Assembly (NCBI GenBank): GCA_036346225.1
Contig: JARFIW010000884.1
Coordinates: forward strand, 3,037,001 to 3,101,000
DNA length: 64,000 nucleotides
Reading direction: 5' to 3'
DNA from: Platerodrilus igneus
Lineage: Eukaryota > Arthropoda > Insecta > Coleoptera > Lycidae
A program made the position numbers and the translations under genes. Positions 10,616 through 21,479 of this stretch are shown piece by piece; the first letter of the stretch is position 1, and the number at the start of each line of letters is the position of its first letter. Under the pieces are notes generated by a model, which saw nothing but the letters and a program-made list of their open reading frames with translations, was not told where the DNA came from and did no database searches.

Positions 10616-13600
10616 TCATTGATTGTCTAATCTCGCGACCCTTCCCGCGAATTCTTTTAAGGCTGTCCAGAACGCCTTCTGGTTAACCACTTCCCCGACT
10701 TCCTCTAGGCTCTTTGGCCATGCCAGACCTAGGATAGCTAGTTTGCTATCAGCCAACCCTCGATTTCCCGCCTCAAGCGGGCAGTCGAAGAGCACGTGCT
10801 CTGCGCTTTCCGCGCCCTCACCGCATTCGCAGCGGTCGCTGTTGGTTAGACAGAACCTTTGTAAATACGCCTTCAGGGCGCCGTGCCCTGTTATCAACTG
10901 CACCATTTTGTGATCGAGCTTAACCTCGATCTTACCTCTGGCTTCTATGCTCGGTATGAATTTGTGGGTCAACCTGCCCGTGGCAGCGTTGTTCCACCTC
11001 TCTTCCCATTGTCGAATTGATTTTCGCGCAGCTTTCTTTTGATTAAAGACCTCGGTATCGACGAATGTGATATTCGAAAGTCGCCCGTCGCGGCCTCTTT
11101 AGCTAATTCGTCAGCCCTATCGTTTCCTACGTTACCATTGTGCGACCTGACCCAACAGAACTTTAAACGTCGAAACTCTAGCGCCGTACGCGCTATGCTC
11201 CAGACGTCCGCTTGGAGATCTGTCGAGGTGTTCATGTTTGTTAAAGCCGTTAGCGCCGATTTACTATCACTGATTATATAATACTCGTCTCTGCCTGTAT
11301 GGTTTATTACGTAATCGATAGCCTCTCGTATGGCTACCAATTCGCACTGGAAGATAGTGCACCAGTTCGCGAGTTTGGTTTGAAACCGAAACACCTCCCT
11401 TTCCTGCTTATACACGACAAACGCCGCGCCTGCTTGCCCATCGTCCATACGTGAACCGTCCGTATAAATTCTGATACCCATCGCGTCCTCATCACCTTCG
11501 ACAAACTCGATCCTCTAATATCAGCCGGGTGCCCTAACTCAGATACAACAATCTTTCTTGCAATTTCCTATTACCAAGATTAAGATCTTCGATAATTTCG
11601 CGCCCTTTTCCTATATTTATTAATCGTCTATCTCTAATCTCCTAACGACATATTCGATAGCGAGAGTCCTACTGATCACCAGGACAGCCTCCGTGGAGGT
11701 GGTCCTGTACGCCCTCGCCGCTTTTACCGCGGTTATGCGTTGTACGCTCGTCAATTGACGCATCTCCCGGACTTTACAACCTTCTGCCCATACAGAAGCT
11801 GCGTACAGTATTGCCGGCTCAATTGCTCCGGCATAAACCGTCCTCAGCGATTCGCCCTGAAACCCCACTTTATTTTAGCCGCCGCCATCATTTTATTTGA
11901 TATTTCGCCGCCCTTACTTTTTACGTATTGTACGTGCGCTTTCCAATTTAATTTATTGTCGATCTTGACGCCGAGGTAGCTAATACAATCTTTAAACGGG
12001 ATTTTCTCCCCTCCTAGCTCTAACCTATGAGGTCTCGGTCCTGGTTTAGTGCCGAAATAAAGCGCCTCTGACTTCGCCGTGTTAAATTTTAATTTTACCG
12101 CCTGCGACCATTCGTGTAATTTATTAAGCGCCTCGTTCGGTTTTGTGCGCATATCCATTAACAATCTCGATCTTACAATTAAAAGTGTGTCATCTGCAAA
12201 CCCAACGATTGAGCATCCTGCGGGCAACTTGACCCTAAAGATGCTCTCATACAACAACTTCAAAATGTGGGACCAGAACATGACCCTTGCGGGCATCCCT
12301 TTCCACCTCACGCGACAGAACTTCACCCGGAATTTCAACCTGTGCTAATCTCCCCGAGAAATAGCTCTTGACCAAAGACATCAAGTTTCGCGGACAACCC
12401 CTACGATCTAACTCGCAAACGATTAATGGCCACCAGGCAGCATCAAATGCTCCTGAAATGTCCAAAGCAACAACGACACAGTACTCTTTGGCATCTCTTG
12501 CCTGCTTAATTTCCCCGACAACGAACTCTAACGCGTCGATAGTCGATTTGCCCTCCACGAAACCAAACTGTCGGTTATTAAAACCGCCGCTGTCTCGCAC
12601 TAGGTGCTCAACACGCGTAGTCATAACGCGATCTAAAACTTTCCCCAGCACCGGTAGCAAGCTAATTGGACGATAGCTGCCCGGATCTGACGCATCCGCC
12701 TTTTAGGTTTGGGTATAAATTTCACATTCTGGATTTTCCAGCAACGCGGAAAAACGCCCTTTCTAAACAAAGATTAAACAACCCAACAAAGACACACGGG
12801 GCTAACAGGCACGCCTGCAGAGCTGCGTCTGAAGTGATTCCATCATGCCCCGGTGCCTTCTTAGGGTTCATCCTCCTAAGAGCCCTGACGACCTAGTGAA
12901 CTAGGATTGCCTTATCGGCACCTGTTCCTTGCGCCTTTGCAGCTTCCCGACGTATTAAATCGTGGGACCCTTCATCCCCCTCGGGATTATCCGATGGGAA
13001 AAATTTCTCTAGTAAATATTCCGCTGTGGTTTTAAAACCTTCCGTGTATTCGCCATTTGTTTTCTTTATATTACTGAGCGCGATTTTTTGTTGTTTTCCT
13101 CTAATTACGCGGTATGCGGTTCCCCAGGGTTCTTTCTCTGAGTTTTGCGTGCAGAATTCTTTAAATTTATTCGTTCGCGTTTCTTCTATTAATATTTTAT
13201 ATTCGCGGTAACTTTGATTATATTCTATTCTCCGTTGTTCTCTTATATCTCCCGAGGCGCGTTGATAGCGGCGTCTTAGGTTACGCGTTTCTGCCCGCTT
13301 GGTGGTTAGTTCCCGGGTCCACCAGGGTACGCTGTCTTTAAATGTTTTCTTTTGCGGCATGGAATACGACGACGCGTTTACCACCGCGTCGTTCAATTTT
13401 TTCGCGAGTGTTTCTACTTCGTCTGCCTCTCGGCAGTTAAATAGCTCATTTTCGAGCGCAGGGATACTTTCGCCAAATTTTTCTTTAAACCGCTCCCAAT
13501 TTGCTTTTTTATTACAGAACCGCGGAAATATAGTTAGCTGCTCGTTTGCGCTTGTTTTGGTTTCAACGTCCCATGTTATTAATTTATGGTCAGAGAGCGT

Positions 13601-14240
13601 TTCCTCGTCCGACCTTAGTTTCCAATTACAAATCGTTTCTAACATTTCGTGCGAGACTGCAGTAATATCTATAAAACTGCTGCCTCTATGCGTCTCAAAC
13701 GTAGGTGAATCATTAGTGTTTATCACACTAAGGTCCCATCCCGTAAAAGATCAACAACCTGCGAGCCTCTATCGTCTTCGATAGGGCTACCCCATAGTGG
13801 CGATTTAGCATTAAAATCTCCCCCGATGATTAAATTTTTATTCCTACCGATTTTGCGCAAAATGTTTTCAACTTGGTTTACTAAGTCCTCGGTTTGAGGA
13901 TTTTCCGCCGGGAATCAACCGGCGGAAGATACGCGCTGATCACGTAAAATGTATTTAGCCCTGATTTAATTTCGACCGTTGTTAAAAATTCGTTGGATAA
14001 ATTATTTAGTATTATTCCGGCGCACGTCCCATTATTTATTATTATACCGCTACGCGGTCGTTCGCTGTTTGCGTTTAAAACGGTGACCCCCTTCCCAAAA
14101 CCTGTTATTTTGTGGCTGTACAGGTGCGGTTCCTGTACAAGCCCGATGTCGATATTATTTTCGCTAAATAACTTTACGAAGTTATTTGTAGCCCCTTTCC
14201 TTTCCCGAGATTTAATTGCGCGAATTTAATCTTCTTGCTT
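10616..14240 (-). pseudogene. R1-clade LINE ORF2: endonuclease, reverse transcriptase, RNase H
   Basis: This ORF made the target nick and copied the element RNA. Reading down the minus strand, the endonuclease starts near 14215 (KFAQLNLGKGKG), with QEPHLY near 14130, GGDFNAKSPLWG near 13800-13830 and the catalytic SDHKLI near 13595. RT follows: MNPKKAPGHDG near 12890, RPISLLPVLGKV near 12665, ALDISGAFDA near 12455 and the catalytic FADDT near 12187-12204. RNase H has YTDGS, CELVAI, SDSKSA and NDRADELA (11481-10969). The C-terminus has CECGEGAESAEHVLFDC. Several frameshifts (about 13920, 13730, 12890-12660, 12310, 11860, 11500 and 10970) break it, so it is inactive. All four RNase H acidic residues are still visible. 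Confidence 0.85.
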
Positions 14241-14302
14241 CTTTAAATCGTTCTTTTCTTCACGGTCCAATAATCGATGTTGCGTGTGATTGCGTTCTTC
14301 AA

Positions 14303-15661
14303 TCTCAGCATCGTGGGGCATCTACTCGACTTGGCGTCGTGGCGCGTATCGACGTTCGCCCCACCGCCAGTTCTGTCGTTTGCCCTAGCGCAAACCACAC
14401 AGCAGGGACTGCCCTCCGGCAATTCTTGAACTCGTGACCGACTTCGGCACAGTTACCGCACCACTGTACCTTCTCCTGCACTCCATCGATCTATGGCCGT
14501 ACTCGTAGCACCTGTAGCACTGGGTCATCGAGAAGTGGTCCCGGGCCCAGACTCTTCGCCACCTGAGGTTTATAGCGTCAGCTAATATACGTCTCCGAAG
14601 TGTGGGGGTCACTTCGAAGACTACGTTGACGAAGGGATCCCTAGGGCCCTTTCCGCCAAACCTAAATTTCTCCCTCAGGTGGTCTTCAATCTTCAAATCG
14701 CCGAAGCGGGGATTCCGGCACGCGATCAACCGCACCAGCTCTTCCGCCTTTATCCCCGCTTCGACCCCCGGAAGAATGACCCGTGGGCGCTTCTTCTCGA
14801 TGGTCTTCGCCACAAGCTCTTTGCAGTCACCGACAACCTTCGACTGCAGTTTCTTCGCATCTTCTCGGTTTGCACACTCGACAACTACACCGCCCTTGCG
14901 AGTTCTACGAGCTCCGACCACAACAAAACCATCACGAGCGGGATCGACCTTCTTCTTTAGGGTCGACATGACGTCATCCTTCTCCCTGGCCTGGCGTCGA
15001 CCCTAACTGCAAAGGTGGGCGTCGCACCTGCAGCAGCTGCAGCATACGACGCCTTCCGCGGCATCGGCACCTCCTGGCTACTGGAACACTGCTGCCCTGA
15101 AACACAAGCAACCACCGCTGGACTTCCCCCGACAACATTAGCTCTCCCAGAATCACTAGCCACAAGCCGCAGCGCCCTAACCATACCTATAAGTTGATTC
15201 GCCGCGTCGAGGAAATCATCCAGGGCGTAGCGAATCCTCTTTCTGTCCTCCACGACGATAGTGGCGGAGGTCGTCGGCACCCTCCCGGAGATGACCCAGT
15301 GCGCCTTCCTCACCCTCAATCTCAGGTGGTCCAGCTCATCGAGGTCGCTAGCAGCAACGCTAACGTCGCTGCCAGTCGACATCTTTCGCCGGGCTCCCGA
15401 AGTTGAGGGCGATTCAGTCGCCGCAGCCACCCCAGGGGGCCCCGACTCATCCGACACGACCGCCGCAGACACAGGCTCCTCTACCTCCTCCTGAATCCCT
15501 AACCTAACGTCCTTTAAAATTACCTTTAGCTGTTTCCCCCCAACTGCGCCCTCAGCCTCCGACCTATCAGACTCCGACCTCACTCCCCTCTTCTTCCTGG
15601 GCAACGGCTCCTCGTCGCGGTGGACCACCATGCTGACAAAACAAGCGACAAAAAATGACAC
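14303..15661 (-). pseudogene. R1-clade LINE ORF1 (gag-like, two CCHC knuckles)
   Basis: The start at 15661 begins MSFFVACFVSMV. The first part is an acidic, low-complexity Ser/Ala-rich region, followed by a helical segment (DELDHLRLRVRKAHWVISG) and an Ala-rich stretch. After a frameshift near 14990 the conserved gag-like domain continues (MSTLKKKVDPARDGFVVVG). It includes a core fold with KKRPRVILPGVE and two CX2CX4HX4C zinc knuckles: CYRCYEYGHRSMEC near 14470-14510, and, after another frameshift near 14470, CGNCAEVGHEFKNC. ORF1 proteins of this group bind element RNA. Its stop is followed almost directly by ORF2. About 450 residues is in the normal range for R1-clade ORF1. Confidence 0.8.
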
Positions 15662-15750
15662 CTAAAACGCAGCTCAAAAACCACTTGACCGTTACGACGC
15701 TAAAAGAACGACGCTAGAAGAACGCAAAACGTTGGTCCAATAAAAATGTT

Positions 15751-17187
15751 TTGTTTAATGGTGAACCGTACGCAACCTTGTATTTATTTAAACTTCGAAC
15801 CGCCCAATTAAATATTAAATTTTAACAAAAATACAGCAAGCACTAAGCGTCAAAATAACAACTAGAATCAAATAAATTCCTAACGCAATTCGATTCAAAA
15901 TGTACCGCGAAGAACACTATTTATTTATTTTAAATTTTTAAAACCGCCAAATCAAATTTAAATAAACTAATTACTTCAAAATATTAAAATATCTAATTTT
16001 ATAAATAACAACACTTTATTTTTAAATGTGTAATTAACAAAATAAGGTCGAGCGCAATCGGAATGTGGTAACCGGAAATGACCTTTCACTTTATCGCTTG
16101 GTAGCTAGCACAACCCGTAACTGTTACACCGCTTAATTACACCAAAATCGATTTTAAAAGAACTTATAAGTACGCGTGTACTTAAATTACGGAAAATTTA
16201 TATTAAAATTGTTTTAAAATTTCTAGTTTTTGAGATATTTATTTGATTTAAAAAGGCTTAGATTTTTGTTTTTTGGTTATTATTTGATTATACGCGCACT
16301 ATAAAAAATTCACACACTTTTTGGTTGTTTTACCCGGTTTTTTACACGATTTACGTGGTTTTTATTTTAAATTTATTATTAAAAATGTCTTTTTAAGTTA
16401 TTTCGAAATTATTTTTTGAATATTAGTTTATTAGACCTTTGTTTTATTAACCCGAAATTTATTTAGTTTATTTTTAAAACGCGGATTTGGTTTAAATTAC
16501 AAAGAAAAACGCGATTTATTTAGTTTTTATTTAGTTTAAATTCTGTTTTAAAATTTTTATTTTACTGCCCTGTATTTAAATTTTGATGGCACACAATTAT
16601 AAAAATAAAACACAATAAAAAGCAAAGCTTCAAATAAAATAATTCAACAATAAATAATAAAACCCTAGATAAACACTTACTGTTATTGCTGAAGCGGGAG
16701 CTCGGCAGAAACACGTCCGCTCGCTTTAAGCGGCAACTAGAAAGTGGTAGCAGTTGACATCCCGTTAAATTCAGTGTTGGTGATCTGGGTATTTGTACGT
16801 TACCCGTCCCTGTCGAGATGTGTAAAATGCAGTTGGAAGTGTGAGGGCAGTTTGGGGTTTTCTCTGCCGTGCTCTTTCCCCAATCGCCCAGGTTGAGTAC
16901 GGCACTGTTTACTTTGAATTTCAATTTTCTTAACTCTCATGCCAATGACCTATTTAGGGGTTATTATTTTGATTAAAATTCAGTTAGGAAAATACTGTAG
17001 TTTTATTTTCAAACCTTCCCGCCTTAACGCCATCTTCTCAGTGTGAATTTGGGTTACATTATAACAACACAACGTAGGTGTCGTCGAGCCACTGCCACTA
17101 GATGTTAGATCATGGAGCCCGGTGTGCCGTTCATAGAGGGCGTTTGGTCAGCCTTCAGGTCGGTTACACTACACACTAGAGTTCGCT
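15751..17187. other. AT-rich inserted DNA right of the LINE
   Basis: This holds the LINE 5' UTR of unknown extent and the right part of the DNA that splits Gypsy B. A GC-richer block at about 16680-16920 is open on the minus strand for about 80 codons and is followed by a donor-like CAGTAAGTG (16677-16685 reversed). It could be an LTR leader exon. At 17046-17063 the string TTACATTATAACAACACA also occurs at 29910-29926. No recognised protein. Confidence 0.4.
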
Positions 17188-18020
17188 AATGTTACAATAG
17201 CAGTAAATAAATTGCAAACTAATCAAAATCAAAATTTAAGACCACAATTTGAGACCAGCATGGGAAAAAAGACAGGGAAATATGAATAGTAAGGATGCAA
17301 AACTATCGGCAGGAGGTAGGGTGAAGGCCAAGCTGTGTAGAAGTTGTGTGAAAAGTAATCACAATTTTGCAAGATGTCTGTACAAGCAATATACATGTAA
17401 AATATGTAAAGAAATGGGCGAAGGTTTGTTCAGTTAAAACAAATTTCATGGAGGTGAATATTGATGATTCTAAAAACAACACAGAGACAGGGAGCCTAGA
17501 TTTTATTGTTATTTTTTTTGTTGTTAATATTGACAATTATGTTAACCCAGTCGAAATGAATGTTCTCTCGATGAAGTTAGGCTCTGGGACCGCTTTATAT
17601 GTATTGCCTAAGCAGTTGTATGCTAAAGATTTTTACGATTGTGATTTACATTCTATTTCTATTAAACTTAAGGTAGTACAATGGTAGTAGTAACATTCCT
17701 GAAGGTGACATTTTTGTCCAGATTATATTTAATAACCAAGTTAAAGAAAACTGTAAGTTAAAATTGTCAAAAATGGTTTAATGGCATTAGTTGGTTGGTA
17801 TTTGTTAAGGTGTTTGGACTCAAATTTGATTTTCAAGAAAGGATAAGTGACATTCGGAGCAATAAGGCTAAGGGTGAGATCAAATGTAATGAGGATCTAA
17901 AGCTTCTATTAAAAACGTATAAGGAATTGTTTAAAGATGAATTGGGGTGTTACGAATATGACACAGTTGAGTTAAAGTAGTTGAAGGGATAAAACCAATA
18001 TTTTATAAGGCTCAATTACC
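17188..18020 (+). pseudogene. Gypsy B gag zinc knuckle, protease and pol start, decayed
   Basis: This resumes the element started at 7229. A nucleocapsid CCHC knuckle CRSCVKSNHNFARC (CX2CX4HX4C, near 17336-17377) is followed by a second cysteine pair (YTCKIC). Then comes a protease-like region in which the active-site motif is not intact (about 17440-17690, two frames). The final piece reads LLLKTYKELFKDELGCY, the linker that normally precedes Gypsy RT, and runs to PIFYKAQLP before similarity ends abruptly at about 18020. There the reverse-oriented fragment D begins. Multiple frameshifts and stops make it a relic. Confidence 0.7.
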
Positions 18021-18914
18021 CTCGGCGGATATGATGTGGCCCAAGTATTCCAGTGTTTGGACCCCGAATTTGCCCTTGTCGATCGCAGTCTGTGTTGCCG
18101 GTCTTTCGAATACTAGACATATGTGTGTGAGGTGCTCTACTCAGTTGCGTGAGTATATGATCAGGTCATCCAAGTAGACGAGTACAAATTTCCGAGGTAT
18201 CCAAGTAACTCTTGGGATATAAATTTCTGGAAGCCAACTGGAGCATTTTTAAGTCCGAAGGGCATTACCCCAAATGGAAACAGGCACCATCTGCAGTGGT
18301 AGAGGCTGTGTATTGTATGGAGGCCCTCTCCATAGGCACCTGCCAATATCCAAATTTCAGATCAATGGTGGAGAATACCGAGACTGTTCCCAAATTTCGC
18401 AGGGTTTTATACATGACCAGCAGATGTGAACTTTTGTTCTTGGTGACAGCATTGAACTTCCGACAATCCACGCAGAACCTGACTCGTCCGCCTTTTTTCT
18501 CTGCAATGACTATCAGTGAACTGTAGCTGGATATGATTATTCCCTGAGCTAGCATCTGCTTGTCTTCAGTTTCGATTATCTCCTTGGCGGGAGAATTTCG
18601 GTATGCCGGTGTGCGAAATGGATTGTGGGGGGCGGGGTCCAGATGGTGTGTTGAGTGCTAGTGGTGGTGATGATGCTCGTGAGGATGGACTGTAATTCGC
18701 ATAGAATATCTTGGAATTCTGGCTGTGGGAACTGGTATGGAGGCACCCCCCTGCCGATGATGCCTAGCACGTCCATCTGCAACTGAATCCTGAGCAAATT
18801 AACCTTGGCATTGGTAGTGCTTATGTAGTCCACTTCATTTATTGGATCTAACGATGTGGTAACGTAATTCGGCCTTTGGTTCGTGCAATAGTCGATATTG
18901 CTGTTTAGCAGCAT
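18021..18914 (-). pseudogene. Gypsy D reverse transcriptase fragment
   Basis: On the minus strand the frame runs from a linker (MLLNSNIDYC..., 18914) through the RT entry region (NPFRTPAYRNSPAKEI near 18600) and MLAQGIIISSYSS. It continues to VRFCVDCRKFNAVT, STIDLKFGYWQVPM, VMPFGLKNAPVGFQ and a FVYLDDLI catalytic motif near 18160-18190 in a shifted frame. It ends at EYLGHIIS at about 18022. RT motifs 1 to 5 are thus present, but at least three frameshifts interrupt them. It lies head-on against Gypsy B and differs from it in sequence, so it is a separate insertion. Confidence 0.8.
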
Positions 18915-18929
18915 ATCTCTCTGTAATTT

Positions 18930-19110
18930 TTAGAAGTCTCTCCGGGCTAGTGGAAACGCCTATTCGACTATGTGGTTGGCCTCGGAATAGTGGAAGCACC
19001 AGGTGTTGGTTATGAGTCTCTGCAGGTCTTGGGCTAGTGGAAGAGCCGAGATGCTGGTTCTATACTAGTGGAAGCGCTAGAGGACCTTCCCCTGCTAGGC
19101 TAGTCACAGC
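18930..19110. repeat. Degenerate CTAGTGGAAGCGC minisatellite
   Basis: Four imperfect units each contain (C)TAGTGGAA followed by RCGCC or similar (starts near 18947, 18990, 19033 and 19062), spaced 30-45 bp, with shared TGCTGGTT or TGTTGGTT tails. Confidence 0.6.
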
Positions 19111-19364
19111 GCTATGTGTAGAGGTCAAATGCTTTTAGATGGTTGAAGTTGGGTAACTATATCAAAATGCACGAGCTGAACACAGAACAAACTAATGGAA
19201 CTCCGAGAATATCCAACTCATTTTTGTGCTATGCTAAACCCTGCACACCCATTGGTCAACAGTATGTGTATATCCTTTTACATGCGAAAACTAAACACCA
19301 CGATTTTATTGGTTAAACACATCATTAATGTTTTTCAACACAGCCAGCATAGGACATGAAAGTG

Positions 19365-19405
19365 TATAAATATAATTTCAAATTCCACAAAAGACATTCG
19401 TTAGT
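19365..19405 (+). promoter_or_regulatory. Candidate promoter: TATA box and initiator
   Basis: TATAAATA at 19365-19372 sits about 32 bp before an initiator-like ATTCGTTAGT near 19396-19405. Two ATTGGT boxes lie upstream (about 19253 and 19309). The arrangement is typical of an insect LTR or gene promoter, but no downstream ORF was recognised. Confidence 0.4.
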
Positions 19406-19500
19406 GCTCCCCATAGTCTAAATAATCAACTGGCAGTGCTCACCATAGCCTGCTAATACTTCAGCAAGCAGTGCTCACCATAGTCTGCTTATCCTACTGC
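19400..19500 (+). repeat. Three tandem units around GCAGTGCTCACCATAG
   Basis: The phrase GTGCTCCCCATAGTCT or GCAGTGCTCACCATAGYCTGCT occurs three times at about 45-bp spacing just after the candidate transcription start. Confidence 0.65.
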
Positions 19501-19559
19501 ACGAAACGCTGTCTAATAGCCTGTCGCCGAAACTGCGGTGCATCGTTATAGTTCACTTA

Positions 19560-21429
19560 CCATCAATTCTTAGTAACCACAAATGGACAGGAAGCTCCAA
19601 ACTGCTTTAAATTGCACCTATGTCTAAATAGTAATTACTTAAGTTCATACTTGGTTCCACAAGAAATTTACGAAGCCTTGCGAAGAGTTTGAAAGACTGC
19701 CGAAGATTTCTAAACTTCTTTAAACTGTGTATATATTTTTATGTATATATATTTTACTGATCTAATAATCTCTCTACCCTCCCTCCCTTTCTTTACTTTA
19801 ATTTAATTCTTTTAATTTAATTTAATTTACACTTTTTGTCGCGCCTTTTATGCAATGTGCACACCTAATGCACGCCCCGTACTTGCAACGTTTGGTTGGT
19901 TCTTTAATTTAACTGTTTATTACAATGCCTCGACTATTTGAGCTCTTAAATCTCAGGGTGTTCACCTACTTATAGTGAGTTCTGTTATAAGTAGATGTGC
20001 GATGCCCAACCAAACTGCACACTCTTTTGTTTTAGTACTAAAATTTTAAGCTACTTTTGTATATGCCAAATTTTTACTACGATCAACGTTGCCTTGTGCC
20101 AAATTAAATTACTACCACAAATTTATGACTTTTTTGACGTTTTAAGATATTTCAGCACTCACCTGGATTATACTTCGTCCTTGGCCGCTCTAACTGCTGG
20201 CTCAAGATCCTAGTAGCCGTATGCGTCTTTACACGGTTGTACTATCTGATAGAATTTTCGTCTCGCCTCCAGGTGTCGTTCTTAATTTTTAGCTGCTCCC
20301 CAATATCTGAAATAATTAACCCTAATTTAGAATTTTGAATACCCGGTTATGTAACTTCCCCTGTGCTAATTCTTCTGTCCTAAATTTCTGCTTTGAATCC
20401 TCCACTCCCAATTGTTGCTTTCCTAATTTCGCTCCGTGTGTTCTTCAATTAATCCTTCCGCCTTTTCGTCCTCAATCCTAATCGAATCGCCGTCTTGTTT
20501 CAAATTACTCGATGCCCCGCTACAAATCTATATCCAAATCAATCTTCGTTGCTTTATCTACCCACTCGATGTCCTGCTACCTATAAATATCTATCCAACT
20601 CTATTCAATTATTCGTCGCTTCGCCGTCGCACTATCACCAATCTTTACACTTTTTATTTTCGTCGTCGTTGCTTATTTATATTTCGCTGCTGCTCTATAC
20701 CCTTCTTTACTCAATCAAAACTATTCAAAATCAAACACTTGTATTAACTTTTTTAAAAAATCGTTACACAAATTAGCACAGTTCTATGAAAACACGTCTT
20801 TATACAAAATAATTTCGGAATAATCTCCCTTTGTTTTCTTTCCAAGGCGACCATTACAATATTTCTTGCCTACTAAATCATAAAATAAATAACTAAAATC
20901 GTCCAATAATATCCAAACACAACGTTTGTGTCGCACATACCATAATTCATGTCTTTTTACACTTTCATAATTCACATAAAATTCTAGTATTGGTCCTAAA
21001 TATTTTCAGTCCTTCAATTACATTTGACGTTGTTATAACTAATAATTTTGAGCTTACAAATCATGTCCAAAAGTTGATTCTATATAAATTAAAAAGCCAA
21101 ATAAATCACACTTGAACCTGGATGCATGGTTGATAGTAAACATCCATAGACGCATCCGGTTTTTGGACGGCAAATGTACTTTCAATGGCCTATAAAATTC
21201 AAACTCGGTATAAACCCTTGAGCACTGTACATCTTACTACGTCATTTAGTCATTTTAATTTACCTTTTGGCACTTATGTTTCAACTACCATTTTGAATTG
21301 TACTTTAGCATATGAAAAATACGGCAAACATACATTTTCAAATTATGTGAGCAAATACATGGATTATTTTACTTGGGCATACACTACCTCGTACTAAACA
21401 ACCCTTAGAACCTTTGGTAGCTCCCTTAC

Positions 21430-21434
<5 letters not shown>
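19560..21434. other. No recognised gene
   Basis: This is AT-rich sequence. A pyrimidine-rich stretch at 20480-20750 has two related units beginning CGATGYCCYGCTAC. I see no domain or RNA gene here. Confidence 0.5.

Positions 21435-21477
<43 letters not shown>
21435..21477. repeat. (TA)n tract at the end of LTR E1
   Basis: A TA run of about 43 bp directly abuts the outer end of the 3' LTR at 21478. Confidence 0.95.

Positions 21478-21479
<2 letters not shown>

Larger units (their letters stand above)
10500..15750 (-). mobile_element. R1-clade non-LTR retrotransposon (LINE), decayed
   Basis: On the minus strand this element has an ORF1 with CCHC zinc knuckles (15661 to about 14303). A second ORF follows, with an apurinic-type endonuclease, reverse transcriptase, RNase H and a C-terminal cysteine motif (about 14240 to 10616). 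The RT motif around GCPQGS.SGP.FWN and the presence of RNase H place it in the R1/I group, most like the R1 clade. A poly-T run at about 10500-10511 on the plus strand marks the 3' poly(A) end, giving a 3' UTR of about 100 nt. The 5' end is not defined and I could not find the target-site duplication. Codons and GC content differ clearly from the surrounding AT-rich DNA. Confidence 0.85.

Noticed and set aside
10623..15494. Plus-strand ORFs across 10.6-15.5 kb (for example 13299-13784, 14602-15006, 15261-15494)
   Set aside because: They are antisense to the LINE coding frames, which carry clear endonuclease, RT, RNase H and zinc-knuckle motifs on the minus strand.
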